DNA of 24,996 nt from HGM04593 sp964512955 (GCA_964512955.1 CAZEKX010000027.1:1-24996); one strand, 5' to 3'; counted from the stretch's first letter, positions 15,850-24,899 are shown. Program-made: numbers and translations. The notes: a model not told the origin generated them from the letters alone.

Positions 15850-18800
15850 ATGAAAATGAACCTTTTTCACTACATCAGAACAGCATTTATTGCAACAGCA
15901 TTGCTGTTCATGTTTGCACCAACTACCGGTGCGACAAACGCATCTGGCGAGAGTTACATTAACCAGATTAATCCCACAACAGTTGAGGTAAAACTCGACG
16001 GCAACCGTCGTATAACCATCGACTTCTATGGCGACAACATATTCAGAATGTTTCGCGATGACAACGGTGGCATAATACGCAACCCGGCACCTCCCACGCC
16101 TGCCTACCCGGAGGCTCAGATTTTAGTAGACAACCCCCGAAGAACTGTTTCTGCACTATCTGTAACCGAAGAAAGTGATAAATATATTGTTACAACCGGG
16201 AAGATTGAGGTGGAGGTGTGTAAAAAGAATGGTACAATTGCCGTTACAGACCTTGTAAAGAACAAGAAAGTTATAAGCGAGATTGCTCCCACAGAATTCA
16301 AGAAGAGCAAGACTACTATGACACTTGCCGCAACCCCCGAAGAGTATTACTATGGCGGTGGTGTTCAGAATGGACGTTTCTCGCATAAGGGACGTGTTAT
16401 TGCCATTGAGAACCAAAACAGTTGGACCGACGGTGGTGTAGCATCACCGGCTCCATTCTTTTGGTCTACAGGAGGTTATGGTTTCATGTGGCATACATTC
16501 AACAAAGGAACATACAATTTTGGTGCCGAAGAAAATGACAAGGTTATACTTTCACATGACACCGACTACTTAGACATATTCTTCATGGTGAACAACGACG
16601 GTATAGCCCTACTCAACGACTTTTACCAATTAACAGGTAATCCTGTACTTATCCCTTGGTTTGGCTTCTACGAAGGACACTTGAATGCATATAACCGCGA
16701 TTACTGGAAAGAGAGCACCGATGGCAGAGGTGTTATGTTCGAAGATGGCAAACTCTATCGCGAAAGCCAAAACAACAACGGAGGTATACAGGAGACACTT
16801 AATGGCGAAAAGAGCAATTACCAGTTTTCGGCACGTGCCGTTGTAGATCGCTATGCAACACACGATATGCCCATTGGCTGGATTCTCCCCAACGACGGCT
16901 ATGGAGCAGGCTATGGACAAACCGAAACTCTCGAAGGCAACATACAGAACCTTAAAATGTTTGGAGATTATGCACGTGAACAAGGTATAGAGATTGGCTT
17001 ATGGACCGAATCGAACCTACACCCACGCGAAGGTGTTCCTGCACTGTTGCAACGCGACCTTATTGGCGAAGTACGTGATGCTGGTGTACGTGTATTGAAA
17101 ACTGACGTTGCATGGGTTGGTGCGGGTTATTCCTTTGGTCTTAACGGAGTAACCGATGCTGCACAAATTATGACATACTATGGAAACAATGCGCGTCCCT
17201 TTATAATTTCACTCGACGGTTGGGCAGGCACACAGCGTTATGCCACAATATGGACAGGCGACCAAACAGGTGGTGAATGGGAGTATATACGTTTCCACAT
17301 ACCGACATACATTGGTTCGGGACTTTCGGGACAACCAAATATTACATCCGACATGGATGGTATATTTGGCGGTAATCACTTGCAAGTAAACATTCGTGAC
17401 TACCAATGGAAGACATATACCCCCATGGAACTGAACATGGATGGTTGGGGTGCAAACGCAAAGTACCCACACGCATTGGGTGAGCCGGCAACATCCATAA
17501 ACCGTATGTATTTGAAGATGAAATCGGAACTCATGCCATACGCATACAGCATAGCACATGAGGCGGTCGATGGCAAACCTATGATACGTGCCATGTTCCT
17601 CGAAGAGGAGAACGAATACACTCTTGGCAGTGCAACACGTTATCAGTATCTTTACGGTCCTTACCTGCTCATTGCACCTATCTATCAAGAAACAGCGATG
17701 GACAAAGAGGGTAACGACATTCGCAATGGTATATACCTGCCACAAGGTACATGGATCGACTGGTTCAGTGGTGAGAAATATGATGGTGGCAGAATACTCA
17801 ACAATTTCGATGCACCTTTGTGGAAACTGCCTGTATTTGTAAAGGCTGGTGCAATAATCCCCATGCTACAGGCACATAATACACCGGGAAATATCGACAG
17901 ATCGCTTCGCATATATGAGTTATATCCTTACGGAAACACATCTTTCACAGAATACGAAGATGACGGTGTAACAGAGTTGTATAAGTGTGGAGAATATGCC
18001 ACAACGCTCATAGAGAGCAATTGCGACAATAAAGGCAACGTAATAATAACTGTTAATCCCACAGAGGGTAATTTCAACAATTTCGAGAAAGAGAGACTGA
18101 CATTATTCCGCGTGAATGTAAGCGCAATGCCAAAAAATGTTTCGGCAAAGATTGGCAAGAAGAGTATTAAACTCAAAGAGGTTGGTTCTATCGAGGAGTT
18201 TAACAATAATGTAAACGTATATTATTACGACCGTAAACCATCTCTGAACCGTTTTGCAACACCGGGAAGTGAGTTCGAAAAGGTAGAAATAACAAAGAAC
18301 CCACAGTTACTGGTTAAGACCGAAATGATGGACGTAACAGCATCGTCTATCACTCTGGCAATAAAAGGTTACACATTCGAAACACCTAACACACACCTTG
18401 TACAAGAGGGTGCATTGGAGGCTCCTGTAGCAACAATTACCGACGAGAATTGTCAGGCATACACAATTACTCCCACATGGGACAAAGTTGCCAATGCCGA
18501 CTATTACGAGATTATGTTCAACGACCGTATATACACCACAATAAAGAATAACGAACTGTTGTTCGAGGACCTTACACCCGAAACCGATTATACATTCAAT
18601 GTACGTGCAGTAAACAAAAGCGGAGTTTCGGAATGGGCCGAGGTAAAGACAAGAACCAAGAGTAATCCTCTTGAGTTTGCCCTTACCGGTGTAACAGCCA
18701 CAACAACATGTAAGAACCAAGGCGGACAGGGAACAAACCGTCTCTTCGACTTTGAGGAGGGCAACATTTGGCACACCATTTATGGCGAGAGTGCCGTACC

Positions 18801-19683
18801 GTTCGATATGATAATAGATTTAGGCGGATTGAACACACTCGACAAACTACACTATTTGGGTCGCGAGGATGGTGGCAACGGAACCATACTCGAGGCAACA
18901 ATACAGTACGGCAAGTACAAGAATGATTGGAGTGATGCATCGCCCATTTCATGGGATAGAACCCCTGAAACAAAGATTTACACATTCGATAACAAGCCTC
19001 AAGCACGTTATATAAAGATAAGCGTAACAAAGGCTGTAGGAAACTTTGGTTCCGGTCGCGAAATGTACATATTTAAAGAACCCGGAACAGAGACATACAT
19101 TTCGGGTGATATTAACAAAGATAAAAAGATTGACGACAACGACCTTACATCGTACATGAACTATACAGGCTTGCGTAGTAGCGACAATGACTTTGAGTAT
19201 ATAAGCATTGGCGACCTCAACGGCAATGGCTTGATTGATGCTTACGACATTTCTAATGTTACCACAAAGTTGAACGACGGTGTAAATGCAAATGAAGCAT
19301 CTGTTGCAGGAAAAGTAACTATTTTATCGGACAAAATGAGTTATAAAGCAGGCGAAGAGGTTGTCATCACTGTAAACGGAGAGAACATGCAACATGTGAA
19401 TGCATTGAGTTTTGCTCTACCCTATGATGCCAATATGTATGAATACGTAGGGGTTGAGACTGTAAGCACCGCACAGATGCAGAATTTGAGCAAGAACCGT
19501 TTGCATGGCAACGGCACAACCGCTGTTTACCCCACTCTTGTAAATATCGGCGAACAGCCTACAATAGACGGTAATGTTGAGTTAATGAAGATTACATTAA
19601 AGGCTAAACGTAATGTAAAATTCAACCTTAACATTGTTGATGGAATGGTTGTAGACAAAGCATTGAACACTATTTGTTTCTAA
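15850..19683 (+). CDS. Secreted GH31 glycosidase with fn3, F5/8, dockerin and cohesin-like modules
   Basis: A 1277-aa exported glycosidase. Signal peptide (about 1-28), N-terminal mutarotase-like domain (about 35-215), GH31 barrel (about 250-600), then GH31 C-terminal beta domains to about 760. fn3 is at about 858-940, and an F5/8 discoidin (CBM32-like) domain at about 940-1075. A dockerin with two calcium loops (GDINKDKKIDDNDL, GDLNGNGLIDAYDI) covers about 1086-1145, and a cohesin-like domain about 1153-1277. The likely nucleophile is Asp419 (LKTDVAWVG) and acid/base Asp471 (IWTGDQTGG). The motif style and module order resemble the GH31 alpha-N-acetylgalactosaminidases acting on mucin O-glycans. 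That subfamily call is inference; alpha-glucosidase or alpha-xylosidase remain possible. No sorting tail is seen. The C10 protease gene follows after 22 bp. Confidence 0.92.
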   Translation: MKMNLFHYIRTAFIATALLFMFAPTTGATNASGESYINQINPTTVEVKLDGNRRITIDFYGDNIFRMFRDDNGGIIRNPAPPTPAYPEAQILVDNPRRTVSALSVTEESDKYIVTTGKIEVEVCKKNGTIAVTDLVKNKKVISEIAPTEFKKSKTTMTLAATPEEYYYGGGVQNGRFSHKGRVIAIENQNSWTDGGVASPAPFFWSTGGYGFMWHTFNKGTYNFGAEENDKVILSHDTDYLDIFFMVNNDGIALLNDFYQLTGNPVLIPWFGFYEGHLNAYNRDYWKESTDGRGVMFEDGKLYRESQNNNGGIQETLNGEKSNYQFSARAVVDRYATHDMPIGWILPNDGYGAGYGQTETLEGNIQNLKMFGDYAREQGIEIGLWTESNLHPREGVPALLQRDLIGEVRDAGVRVLKTDVAWVGAGYSFGLNGVTDAAQIMTYYGNNARPFIISLDGWAGTQRYATIWTGDQTGGEWEYIRFHIPTYIGSGLSGQPNITSDMDGIFGGNHLQVNIRDYQWKTYTPMELNMDGWGANAKYPHALGEPATSINRMYLKMKSELMPYAYSIAHEAVDGKPMIRAMFLEEENEYTLGSATRYQYLYGPYLLIAPIYQETAMDKEGNDIRNGIYLPQGTWIDWFSGEKYDGGRILNNFDAPLWKLPVFVKAGAIIPMLQAHNTPGNIDRSLRIYELYPYGNTSFTEYEDDGVTELYKCGEYATTLIESNCDNKGNVIITVNPTEGNFNNFEKERLTLFRVNVSAMPKNVSAKIGKKSIKLKEVGSIEEFNNNVNVYYYDRKPSLNRFATPGSEFEKVEITKNPQLLVKTEMMDVTASSITLAIKGYTFETPNTHLVQEGALEAPVATITDENCQAYTITPTWDKVANADYYEIMFNDRIYTTIKNNELLFEDLTPETDYTFNVRAVNKSGVSEWAEVKTRTKSNPLEFALTGVTATTTCKNQGGQGTNRLFDFEEGNIWHTIYGESAVPFDMIIDLGGLNTLDKLHYLGREDGGNGTILEATIQYGKYKNDWSDASPISWDRTPETKIYTFDNKPQARYIKISVTKAVGNFGSGREMYIFKEPGTETYISGDINKDKKIDDNDLTSYMNYTGLRSSDNDFEYISIGDLNGNGLIDAYDISNVTTKLNDGVNANEASVAGKVTILSDKMSYKAGEEVVITVNGENMQHVNALSFALPYDANMYEYVGVETVSTAQMQNLSKNRLHGNGTTAVYPTLVNIGEQPTIDGNVELMKITLKAKRNVKFNLNIVDGMVVDKALNTICF

Positions 19684-19705
19684 TATTCATTAAATAGAAA
19701 ATACC

Positions 19706-22174
19706 ATGAGACTGACATCAAAAGCCATTTTGCTCATTGCATCAATGGTTGTGTGCTTGAACATACAGGCACAGGTAATTACAGAAGGTGAGGCATTGGA
19801 GATTGCCGACAGATTTTTCTCAAAGGCAGGAACGAACACACGTAGTGCCATACCTCAACTGACAAAAGCGTGGGACAGTAATACTATTGGCACACAGACA
19901 CGTAGCACAAGTGCCCCAACCTACCATGTTTTTACGCCTGAGAGCGGCACCGGTTTTGTGATTGTTTCGGGTGAACAGTGCCAAACACCCATCATAGGTT
20001 ATTCATTAGAGAGCAGCATTGCATCAACCGAGGATTTACCGTTGGGAATGATCGATTACCTTAATGAGATAGACAATGAGATATCGATGGCACGTGCAAA
20101 CAGAACAAACAACACACAGACACGTGCAGCAGCACCTGAGACAGAGATAGGGAATGTTGTAAAACTTATTGAAACTGCCAATTGGGGACAAGGACACCCC
20201 TACAACCAGTTGACCACAAACGATTCGAACGTTATATGCGCTACCGGCTGCATACCTACAGCGTTTGCAATTGTCATGCGTCACCACGAATGGCCGGCAT
20301 CACCTGCAAAGAAGATATACAACATGTACACCTACCCCGACATTATTGCCGAGAAGGATTACACATATAATTGGAGTAACATGCCATTGAACAATCCCAA
20401 CGATGAACAGGGCAAAGAGATTTCGGCACTTATGTTACAATTGGGGCATGTATTCATGGTGTCGTATGGTACAGGCAGCACCGGAGTCGAAGAACTGAAA
20501 GGCAAACTGAATTCGTTCTGGGGATACATTGAGAATCATGCACAAAGAATGGATATATCGGACGAGGATTGGACAACTCGCCTCAAGGAGGAACTCGACG
20601 CCAACCGCCCTATGGTATATTGCGCATCGAACAACTCCACCGGCGACTCACGCCACGCATTTGTACTGGATGGTTATACCGACAAAGATTATTTCCATTT
20701 TAACTGGGGCTGGAATGGCAGTTGCAACGGTTATTTCCTTCTATCGTCGATGGTTGCAGACACCGGTAACGATTATACTCAAAACGAGAACACCAAAAAG
20801 GCTCATTTTGTCTATTTCCTTGCACCCGACAAGGCATACTCTGTCTCGGTGGAGACTTCGGAGGTTATTGCAGGAAGCGTAACCATAGATGGTGAGGATA
20901 TCGCAACAAAAGAGGTACAACCGGGAACTGTTGTTACACTCAGTGCTACAGCAAACAGCGGATATGAGTTCCTGGGATGGGACGACTCCAACGGCAACAG
21001 AGTAAGTTCCGAGAACAGTTTAACAGTTACAATAAACAGCGATGTTACCTACAAGGCTGTGTTTGCCACAGAAAGCACTAAATGTAATGTTACAGTATCG
21101 TCAATGACAACTCCATCAACAGCATACGGTGGCACTGCAACAGCAAGTGCCGAAACGGTATCATCGGGAAGCAGTGTAACTCTTACTGCAACACCTGCAA
21201 CTAACTACAAGTTCATTGGTTGGAGCAACGACGGCATTAACTTTATAAGTACAGAGAACCCATATACAGCAACAATAACAGGCAACATTGAGTTTGTTGC
21301 ACATTTCGAAGAAAAAACGAAATATACTGTTACAGCAACAAGTGCCGACACCTCAATGGGCAGTGCAACGGTCAATGGCTCTGCATCGTCTTCCATATAC
21401 GAGGGTACACCTGTTACGCTGGTTGCGACACCTGTTGCAGGCTACGAGTTTGTCAGTTGGAGCATAGGCACCGAGGTGATAAGCAACAATGCGACATACG
21501 TTACAACACCTACCACCGATAGTGATTATATAGCAAACTTCAAGAAGTCGGAAGAGAAGATTACCATTAAGTTCAACCGTTTAGGTGGTTTCCTTTACGT
21601 TGGCGAGAGTGGTACATACTTTGTATCCTCACTAACAGTGGAACCGGGAACTAAGGTTACTATTAGAGCCGTTCCGGAAAGTGACGACAAGGAGTTCTAC
21701 TACTGGTACAACGAGAAAGATGAGATTCTGTCGAACAAGGCAACATACACCTTTACTGTAACAAAAGCACAGACCTACAAAACAAAGTTCGGAGTAGTAG
21801 GCGGTAACAGCAAAGTTACTCTGTCTGTTCAGGCAGAAGAGGGTGGCAACGTGCAGATTGGAAACACCGCAGCCCTATCAGCAGAGTTACACAAGGGTGA
21901 AGAGGTAACCCTAAAGGCGACACCAGCCGATGGCAGTACATTTATTGGTTGGTACATTGGCAATGAGGTAAAAAGTACAAGTACCACATACACCATCGTT
22001 GTACAGGATGCCGCAGAATATATTGCCAAGTTCGAGGCTTCTACCGGCATAAATACTATTCCCGACAACAGCAAGGAGCAGAGTGTTATATACGACCTTA
22101 TGGGACGCAGTATAAGCGAAATAACCAAACCGGGTATATATATTATAAACGGTAAGAAGGTTTTGGTGAAGTAA
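19706..22174 (+). CDS. Secreted C10 (streptopain-type) cysteine protease with InlB-like repeats
   Basis: An 822-aa protease precursor. Signal peptide about 1-22 (ends NIQAQ), inhibitory propeptide about 23-150, catalytic domain about 155-370. The nucleophile is Cys182 (ATGCIPTAFAIVM) and the general base His317 (DSRHAFVLDGY), followed by FHFNWGWNGSCNGYF, as in SpeB and interpain A. Five beta repeats follow at about 377-452, 453-535, 537-615, 617-697 and 701-778. Each has a GxxVTLxATP-like strand, then GW or YW, and ends in an A/K-F motif, typical of divergent InlB B-type modules used for surface display or spacing. The tail VIYDLMGRSISEITKPGIY and GKKVLVK match the end of the GH89 enzyme and suggest the same sorting route. 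It is very likely co-transcribed with the GH31 gene 22 bp upstream. Confidence 0.94.
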   Translation: MRLTSKAILLIASMVVCLNIQAQVITEGEALEIADRFFSKAGTNTRSAIPQLTKAWDSNTIGTQTRSTSAPTYHVFTPESGTGFVIVSGEQCQTPIIGYSLESSIASTEDLPLGMIDYLNEIDNEISMARANRTNNTQTRAAAPETEIGNVVKLIETANWGQGHPYNQLTTNDSNVICATGCIPTAFAIVMRHHEWPASPAKKIYNMYTYPDIIAEKDYTYNWSNMPLNNPNDEQGKEISALMLQLGHVFMVSYGTGSTGVEELKGKLNSFWGYIENHAQRMDISDEDWTTRLKEELDANRPMVYCASNNSTGDSRHAFVLDGYTDKDYFHFNWGWNGSCNGYFLLSSMVADTGNDYTQNENTKKAHFVYFLAPDKAYSVSVETSEVIAGSVTIDGEDIATKEVQPGTVVTLSATANSGYEFLGWDDSNGNRVSSENSLTVTINSDVTYKAVFATESTKCNVTVSSMTTPSTAYGGTATASAETVSSGSSVTLTATPATNYKFIGWSNDGINFISTENPYTATITGNIEFVAHFEEKTKYTVTATSADTSMGSATVNGSASSSIYEGTPVTLVATPVAGYEFVSWSIGTEVISNNATYVTTPTTDSDYIANFKKSEEKITIKFNRLGGFLYVGESGTYFVSSLTVEPGTKVTIRAVPESDDKEFYYWYNEKDEILSNKATYTFTVTKAQTYKTKFGVVGGNSKVTLSVQAEEGGNVQIGNTAALSAELHKGEEVTLKATPADGSTFIGWYIGNEVKSTSTTYTIVVQDAAEYIAKFEASTGINTIPDNSKEQSVIYDLMGRSISEITKPGIYIINGKKVLVK

Positions 22175-22195
22175 TACATAGAACCTATATATAGA

Positions 22196-22240
22196 TACAA
22201 AAAAGTTTCATGGTGGCTATCACCATGAAACTTTTTTGTA
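22196..22240. terminator. Bidirectional terminator after the C10 gene
   Basis: A perfect 20-bp stem (22196-22215 with 22221-22240) with loop GCTAT has six A on one side and six T on the other. It can stop transcription in both directions. It ends the GH31-C10 operon. Confidence 0.92.
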
Positions 22241-22272
22241 TAATCCTTGTTCTTATATAAAAACTCAGGAGG

Positions 22273-22551
22273 ATGTTCATAGTTATAGGTATAATGTTAT
22301 TAGGCGTAATGACAGGTATTCTTTTACGAGGTAGAAAATTATATGCCACACCCGGGATTATCACTGTACTTATTTGGTTACTGCTATTTATTCTTGGTGT
22401 GGAGGTGGGACATAACAACAAAGTGATACAAAGCCTGCCGACACTGGGTCTCGAAGCCCTTTTCATAGCCACATTATGTGTATTGGGCAGTTGCATTGCC
22501 TCATGGGGATTATGGTACTTCCTATATAAAAGAGAGAGACATGAGAGGTAG
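22273..22551 (+). CDS. lysO: LysO-type lysine exporter, N-terminal half
   Basis: A 92-aa membrane protein (MFIVIGIMLLGVMTGILLRG, then two more hydrophobic segments with LFILGVEVGHN) matching the N-terminal part of LysO (YbjE, DUF340), which exports L-lysine in E. coli as one chain of about 300 aa. The second half is encoded by the next gene, overlapping by 11 bases. Such a split is, from memory, usual in Bacteroidota, so it is not necessarily a mutation. AGGAGG at 22267-22272 touches the ATG with no spacing, too close for normal ribosome binding. Met8 at 22294 is an alternative, but Met1 fits the family N terminus better. Only 32 bases separate the start from the preceding terminator, so the promoter is hard to place. 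Confidence 0.85.
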   Translation: MFIVIGIMLLGVMTGILLRGRKLYATPGIITVLIWLLLFILGVEVGHNNKVIQSLPTLGLEALFIATLCVLGSCIASWGLWYFLYKRERHER

Positions 22552-23143
22552 TATAATCATTGTCATATTTTTTGTTTTAGGTATAGCGTGTGGCATTTTC
22601 AATATACTGCCTGCCGAGTGGTTTACAGGAGATACAAGCCTCTATGTCTTATGCGCTTTAATGTTCTGTGTGGGGCTGGGACTGGGGCACGACCCACAAA
22701 TGATAAACAGTTTTCGTACACTAAACCCTGTATTGGCTACTCTTCCCTTGTTTACTATCCTTGGTACATTGGCAGGAGCCGCAATAGGAGCATTGGCACT
22801 ACCACACCGCACTCTTCCCGAGTGCATGGCAGTAGGGTCGGGATTTGCCTATTATTCTCTTTCGAGTATCTTTATAACGCAATACAAGGGTGCAGAACTT
22901 GGGACCATAGCCCTGCTTTCGAATATATCACGAGAATTGACCACGTTACTTTGTACCCCTCTCCTGGTTCGATGGTTTGGAAGACTGGCACCCATATCTT
23001 CGGGCGGTGCCACCAGCATGGATACGACCCTACCGGTAATTACCCGTTTCTCGGGCAAGGAGTTTGTTGTTTTGTCTATTTTCCACGGTTTTGTAGTGGA
23101 TTTTTGTGTCCCGTTTCTTGTAACGTTCTTCTGTTCATTATAA
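22541..23143 (+). CDS. lysO: LysO-type lysine exporter, C-terminal half
   Basis: A 200-aa membrane protein with about six hydrophobic segments. FCVGLGLGHDP, GTLAGAAIGALAL and GSGFAYYSLSSIFI are characteristic of the LysO transport domain, as are the ISRELTTLLCTPLLVRWFG stretch and the STS-like GGATSMDTTLPVI segment. The ATG at 22541 lies inside the end of the upstream half (11-base overlap), so the two are probably translated together and join in one transporter. A longer frame from 22478 would add 21 residues overlapping the first gene and lacks family likeness. The stop codon lies in the left arm of the following terminator. Confidence 0.88.
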   Translation: MRGSIIIVIFFVLGIACGIFNILPAEWFTGDTSLYVLCALMFCVGLGLGHDPQMINSFRTLNPVLATLPLFTILGTLAGAAIGALALPHRTLPECMAVGSGFAYYSLSSIFITQYKGAELGTIALLSNISRELTTLLCTPLLVRWFGRLAPISSGGATSMDTTLPVITRFSGKEFVVLSIFHGFVVDFCVPFLVTFFCSL

Positions 23144-23180
23144 AAATAAAAACAGGTCAATGACCTGTTTTTATTTTTAT
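23140..23180. terminator. Shared bidirectional terminator of convergent genes
   Basis: A perfect 20-bp inverted repeat (23140-23159 with 23161-23180; core AACAGGTCA/TGACCTGTT) is rich in A on one side and T on the other. The stop codons of the LysO C-terminal gene (23141-23143) and of the M23 peptidase gene (23177-23179, minus) both lie inside its arms. Confidence 0.9.
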
Positions 23181-24052
23181 CTGTATCTTATTCTCTGACC
23201 GGGACGAATCACCGAGCGGGAACTCATATTGTTCAATCGATATAGCGTATTCACACTCACTCCACACTTACGTGCAATAACCGAGAGGCTTTCACCACTA
23301 CGCACCTTATGATAGAGCGGTTCATCGGTCTCAATAATCTTACCCGTCTTCTTGTCGATAGTCTGATACTTATTCTTGCGATATACATAGAAATCACCGG
23401 TAACATCCTGTTTCTCAAAATCGAACATAAGAGCAGGATTTATGGATTTACCACATATCAGAGTCTCAAAATGCAAATGCGCACCTGTACTACGTCCCGA
23501 GTTACCACCCAAACCAATGGGATCGCCGGCCTTAACATTCTGATTCTCCTTAACCAACTTCTTGGACAGGTGAGCATACACTGTCTCTAACCCGTTGTTA
23601 TGACGTATAACAACATAGTGCCCATATCCACGACGTTGGTAATCTAACCTACGCACCTTGCCATCGAAAGCGGAATATATGGTATCACCTTTCTGTACCT
23701 TTATATCCAAACCATTATGTACACGACCACGACGTCTACGATAACCAAAGATGTCGGTAATCTTTGTATTCTTTGTAGGCATCACAAAGCCACGCAAGTC
23801 TACACGCAACGAGTCGGGCATCTCAGCCGTATAGTGTACCTTGGAATCATTATCCCATTCGGGATATAGTTCCTCGGCAGGGAAAAGGTACGACTCATTA
23901 AGCAACATCGCACGCAGTGCTATTGAATCGACAAGTTGCATCTGTCGGTCGAGAGGTGCCTGCTTAGCCAGCAAATCCTGTGCAACCGAATTACATGTTA
24001 GAGATGATAATAAAAATGTTATGATAGTAAAAGGACGGAATAGTGTTTTCAA
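23177..24052 (-). CDS. Secreted M23 peptidase with C-terminal LysM
   Basis: A 291-aa envelope protein with a Sec signal peptide (about 1-25, ending NSVAQ). An uncharacterised linker is followed by an M23/LytM domain at about 85-210 and a LysM peptidoglycan-binding domain at about 247-291 (YHKVRSGESLSVIARK). Zinc ligands are visible: His112 and Asp116 (VHNGLDI) and His194 of the HLH motif (GAHLHFE), with His161 (VYAHLS) as the usual catalytic partner. The site looks complete, so it is probably an active peptidoglycan endopeptidase for cell-wall remodelling. It starts 36 bp after ndk on the same strand and is likely co-transcribed. The LysM at the C terminus instead of the N terminus is a common variant. 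Confidence 0.92.
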   Translation of the reverse strand: MKTLFRPFTIITFLLSSLTCNSVAQDLLAKQAPLDRQMQLVDSIALRAMLLNESYLFPAEELYPEWDNDSKVHYTAEMPDSLRVDLRGFVMPTKNTKITDIFGYRRRRGRVHNGLDIKVQKGDTIYSAFDGKVRRLDYQRRGYGHYVVIRHNNGLETVYAHLSKKLVKENQNVKAGDPIGLGGNSGRSTGAHLHFETLICGKSINPALMFDFEKQDVTGDFYVYRKNKYQTIDKKTGKIIETDEPLYHKVRSGESLSVIARKCGVSVNTLYRLNNMSSRSVIRPGQRIRYR

Positions 24053-24088
24053 TTTTCTATACTTTTTAAATGTTTCTATAGTTGTTTA

Positions 24089-24562
24089 TTATTTATATTT
24101 GAGACTCTCCTCACCACCATATTCAAATTGAGTTACAGCAGACTCGTAGTCGAACAACTCTTCCTCTTTAAAGAAACGTTTAATCTCTACAAGAGCATTC
24201 TCCACAGAGTCGGAAGCATGTACGACATTTTGCTCACCACTCATAGAGAAGTCGCCACGAATAGTTCCCGGCAACGCCTTACGAGAGTTTGTTGCACCAA
24301 CCATGAGGCGTACAGTATCAACAGCCTCGGCACCCTCCAGACAACAAGCCACAAGAGGAGCAACCTGCATAGAAGCCTTCAGATAAGGGAAGAAGGGACG
24401 TTCAACCAAGTGAGCATAGTGCTCTCTCAAAATTTCATCACCAAAGTACATCATTTTAATACCTACAATGCGTAGTCCTTTACGTTCGAAACGTGTGATG
24501 ATATCACCCATCAACCCGCGCTGTATGGCGTTGGGCTTTATAAGAATAAGTGTTCTTTCCAT
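24089..24562 (-). CDS. ndk: Nucleoside diphosphate kinase
   Basis: Cytoplasmic enzyme that moves the gamma-phosphate from ATP to other NDPs through a phosphohistidine. The 157-aa protein begins MERTLILIKPNAIQRGLMG and carries RPFFPYL, the substrate-binding GATNSRKALPGTIRGDF segment and the active-site His115 in NVVHASDS. It is slightly longer than the usual 140-155 aa because of a C-terminal FEYGGEESLKYK tail. It has its own promoter at 24645-24676 and is followed by the M23 gene. Confidence 0.97.
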   Translation of the reverse strand: MERTLILIKPNAIQRGLMGDIITRFERKGLRIVGIKMMYFGDEILREHYAHLVERPFFPYLKASMQVAPLVACCLEGAEAVDTVRLMVGATNSRKALPGTIRGDFSMSGEQNVVHASDSVENALVEIKRFFKEEELFDYESAVTQFEYGGEESLKYK

Positions 24563-24644
24563 ACTTTTTGTTTTAGAGGTATTCTGTTTTAGGTGTTTTT
24601 ATGTCTCTTTTTAACCTTTTACTTGCTTAAAAGAGATTCATCTG

Positions 24645-24676
24645 CGAAGATAATAAATTTTCTATAATTACACGAA
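24645..24676 (-). promoter_or_regulatory. Probable ndk promoter
   Basis: On the minus strand TTCG (24676-24673), 20 bp, then TATCTTCG (24652-24645) matches the Bacteroidota pattern with one mismatch in each box. Transcription would start near 24640, giving a 5' UTR of about 75 nt. The -7 box is identical to that of mutS2. Confidence 0.5.
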
Positions 24677-24834
24677 AATAAATCAATTAGTTTATGTTAA
24701 AAAGTTTTTTTATAATTTATCTATTGTTTTTATTTTGTTTCTACGGTGGAAGTATTTGAAGAAGATTATGGCTTGTGTGTAGAAAAATGATGTGATGATA
24801 TTAGGTGGTTTTACTTTGTACTCGGTATGAAATA

Positions 24835-24899
24835 ATTAGGTAGTTTTCTCTTTTAAAACCATTTTTCTCCATAGTAGAATAAGGTAGTTCTCTCCTTTA
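24835..24899 (+). repeat. Two-copy 21-nt direct repeat, 44-nt period
   Basis: ATTAGGTAGTTTTCTCTTTTA (24835-24855) and ATAAGGTAGTTCTCTCCTTTA (24879-24899) differ at three positions. A weaker third relative, ATTAGGTGGTTTTAC, begins near 24800. The role is unknown; it may be the edge of a larger repeat beyond the window. Confidence 0.55.

Noticed and set aside
17209..17745. 178-codon minus-strand frame inside the GH31 gene
   Set aside because: A shadow of the strongly supported GH31 reading frame; Cys- and Val-rich with no recognisable domain.
8242..22174. Polysaccharide-utilisation locus with SusC/SusD
   Set aside because: No TonB-dependent receptor, SusD-like lipoprotein or sensor-regulator gene lies between the glycosidase genes; mutS2 and a DoxX-like gene interrupt them.
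22588..23163. 191-codon plus-strand frame overlapping the LysO C-terminal gene
   Set aside because: An out-of-frame shadow; the overlapping frame has clear LysO membrane motifs.
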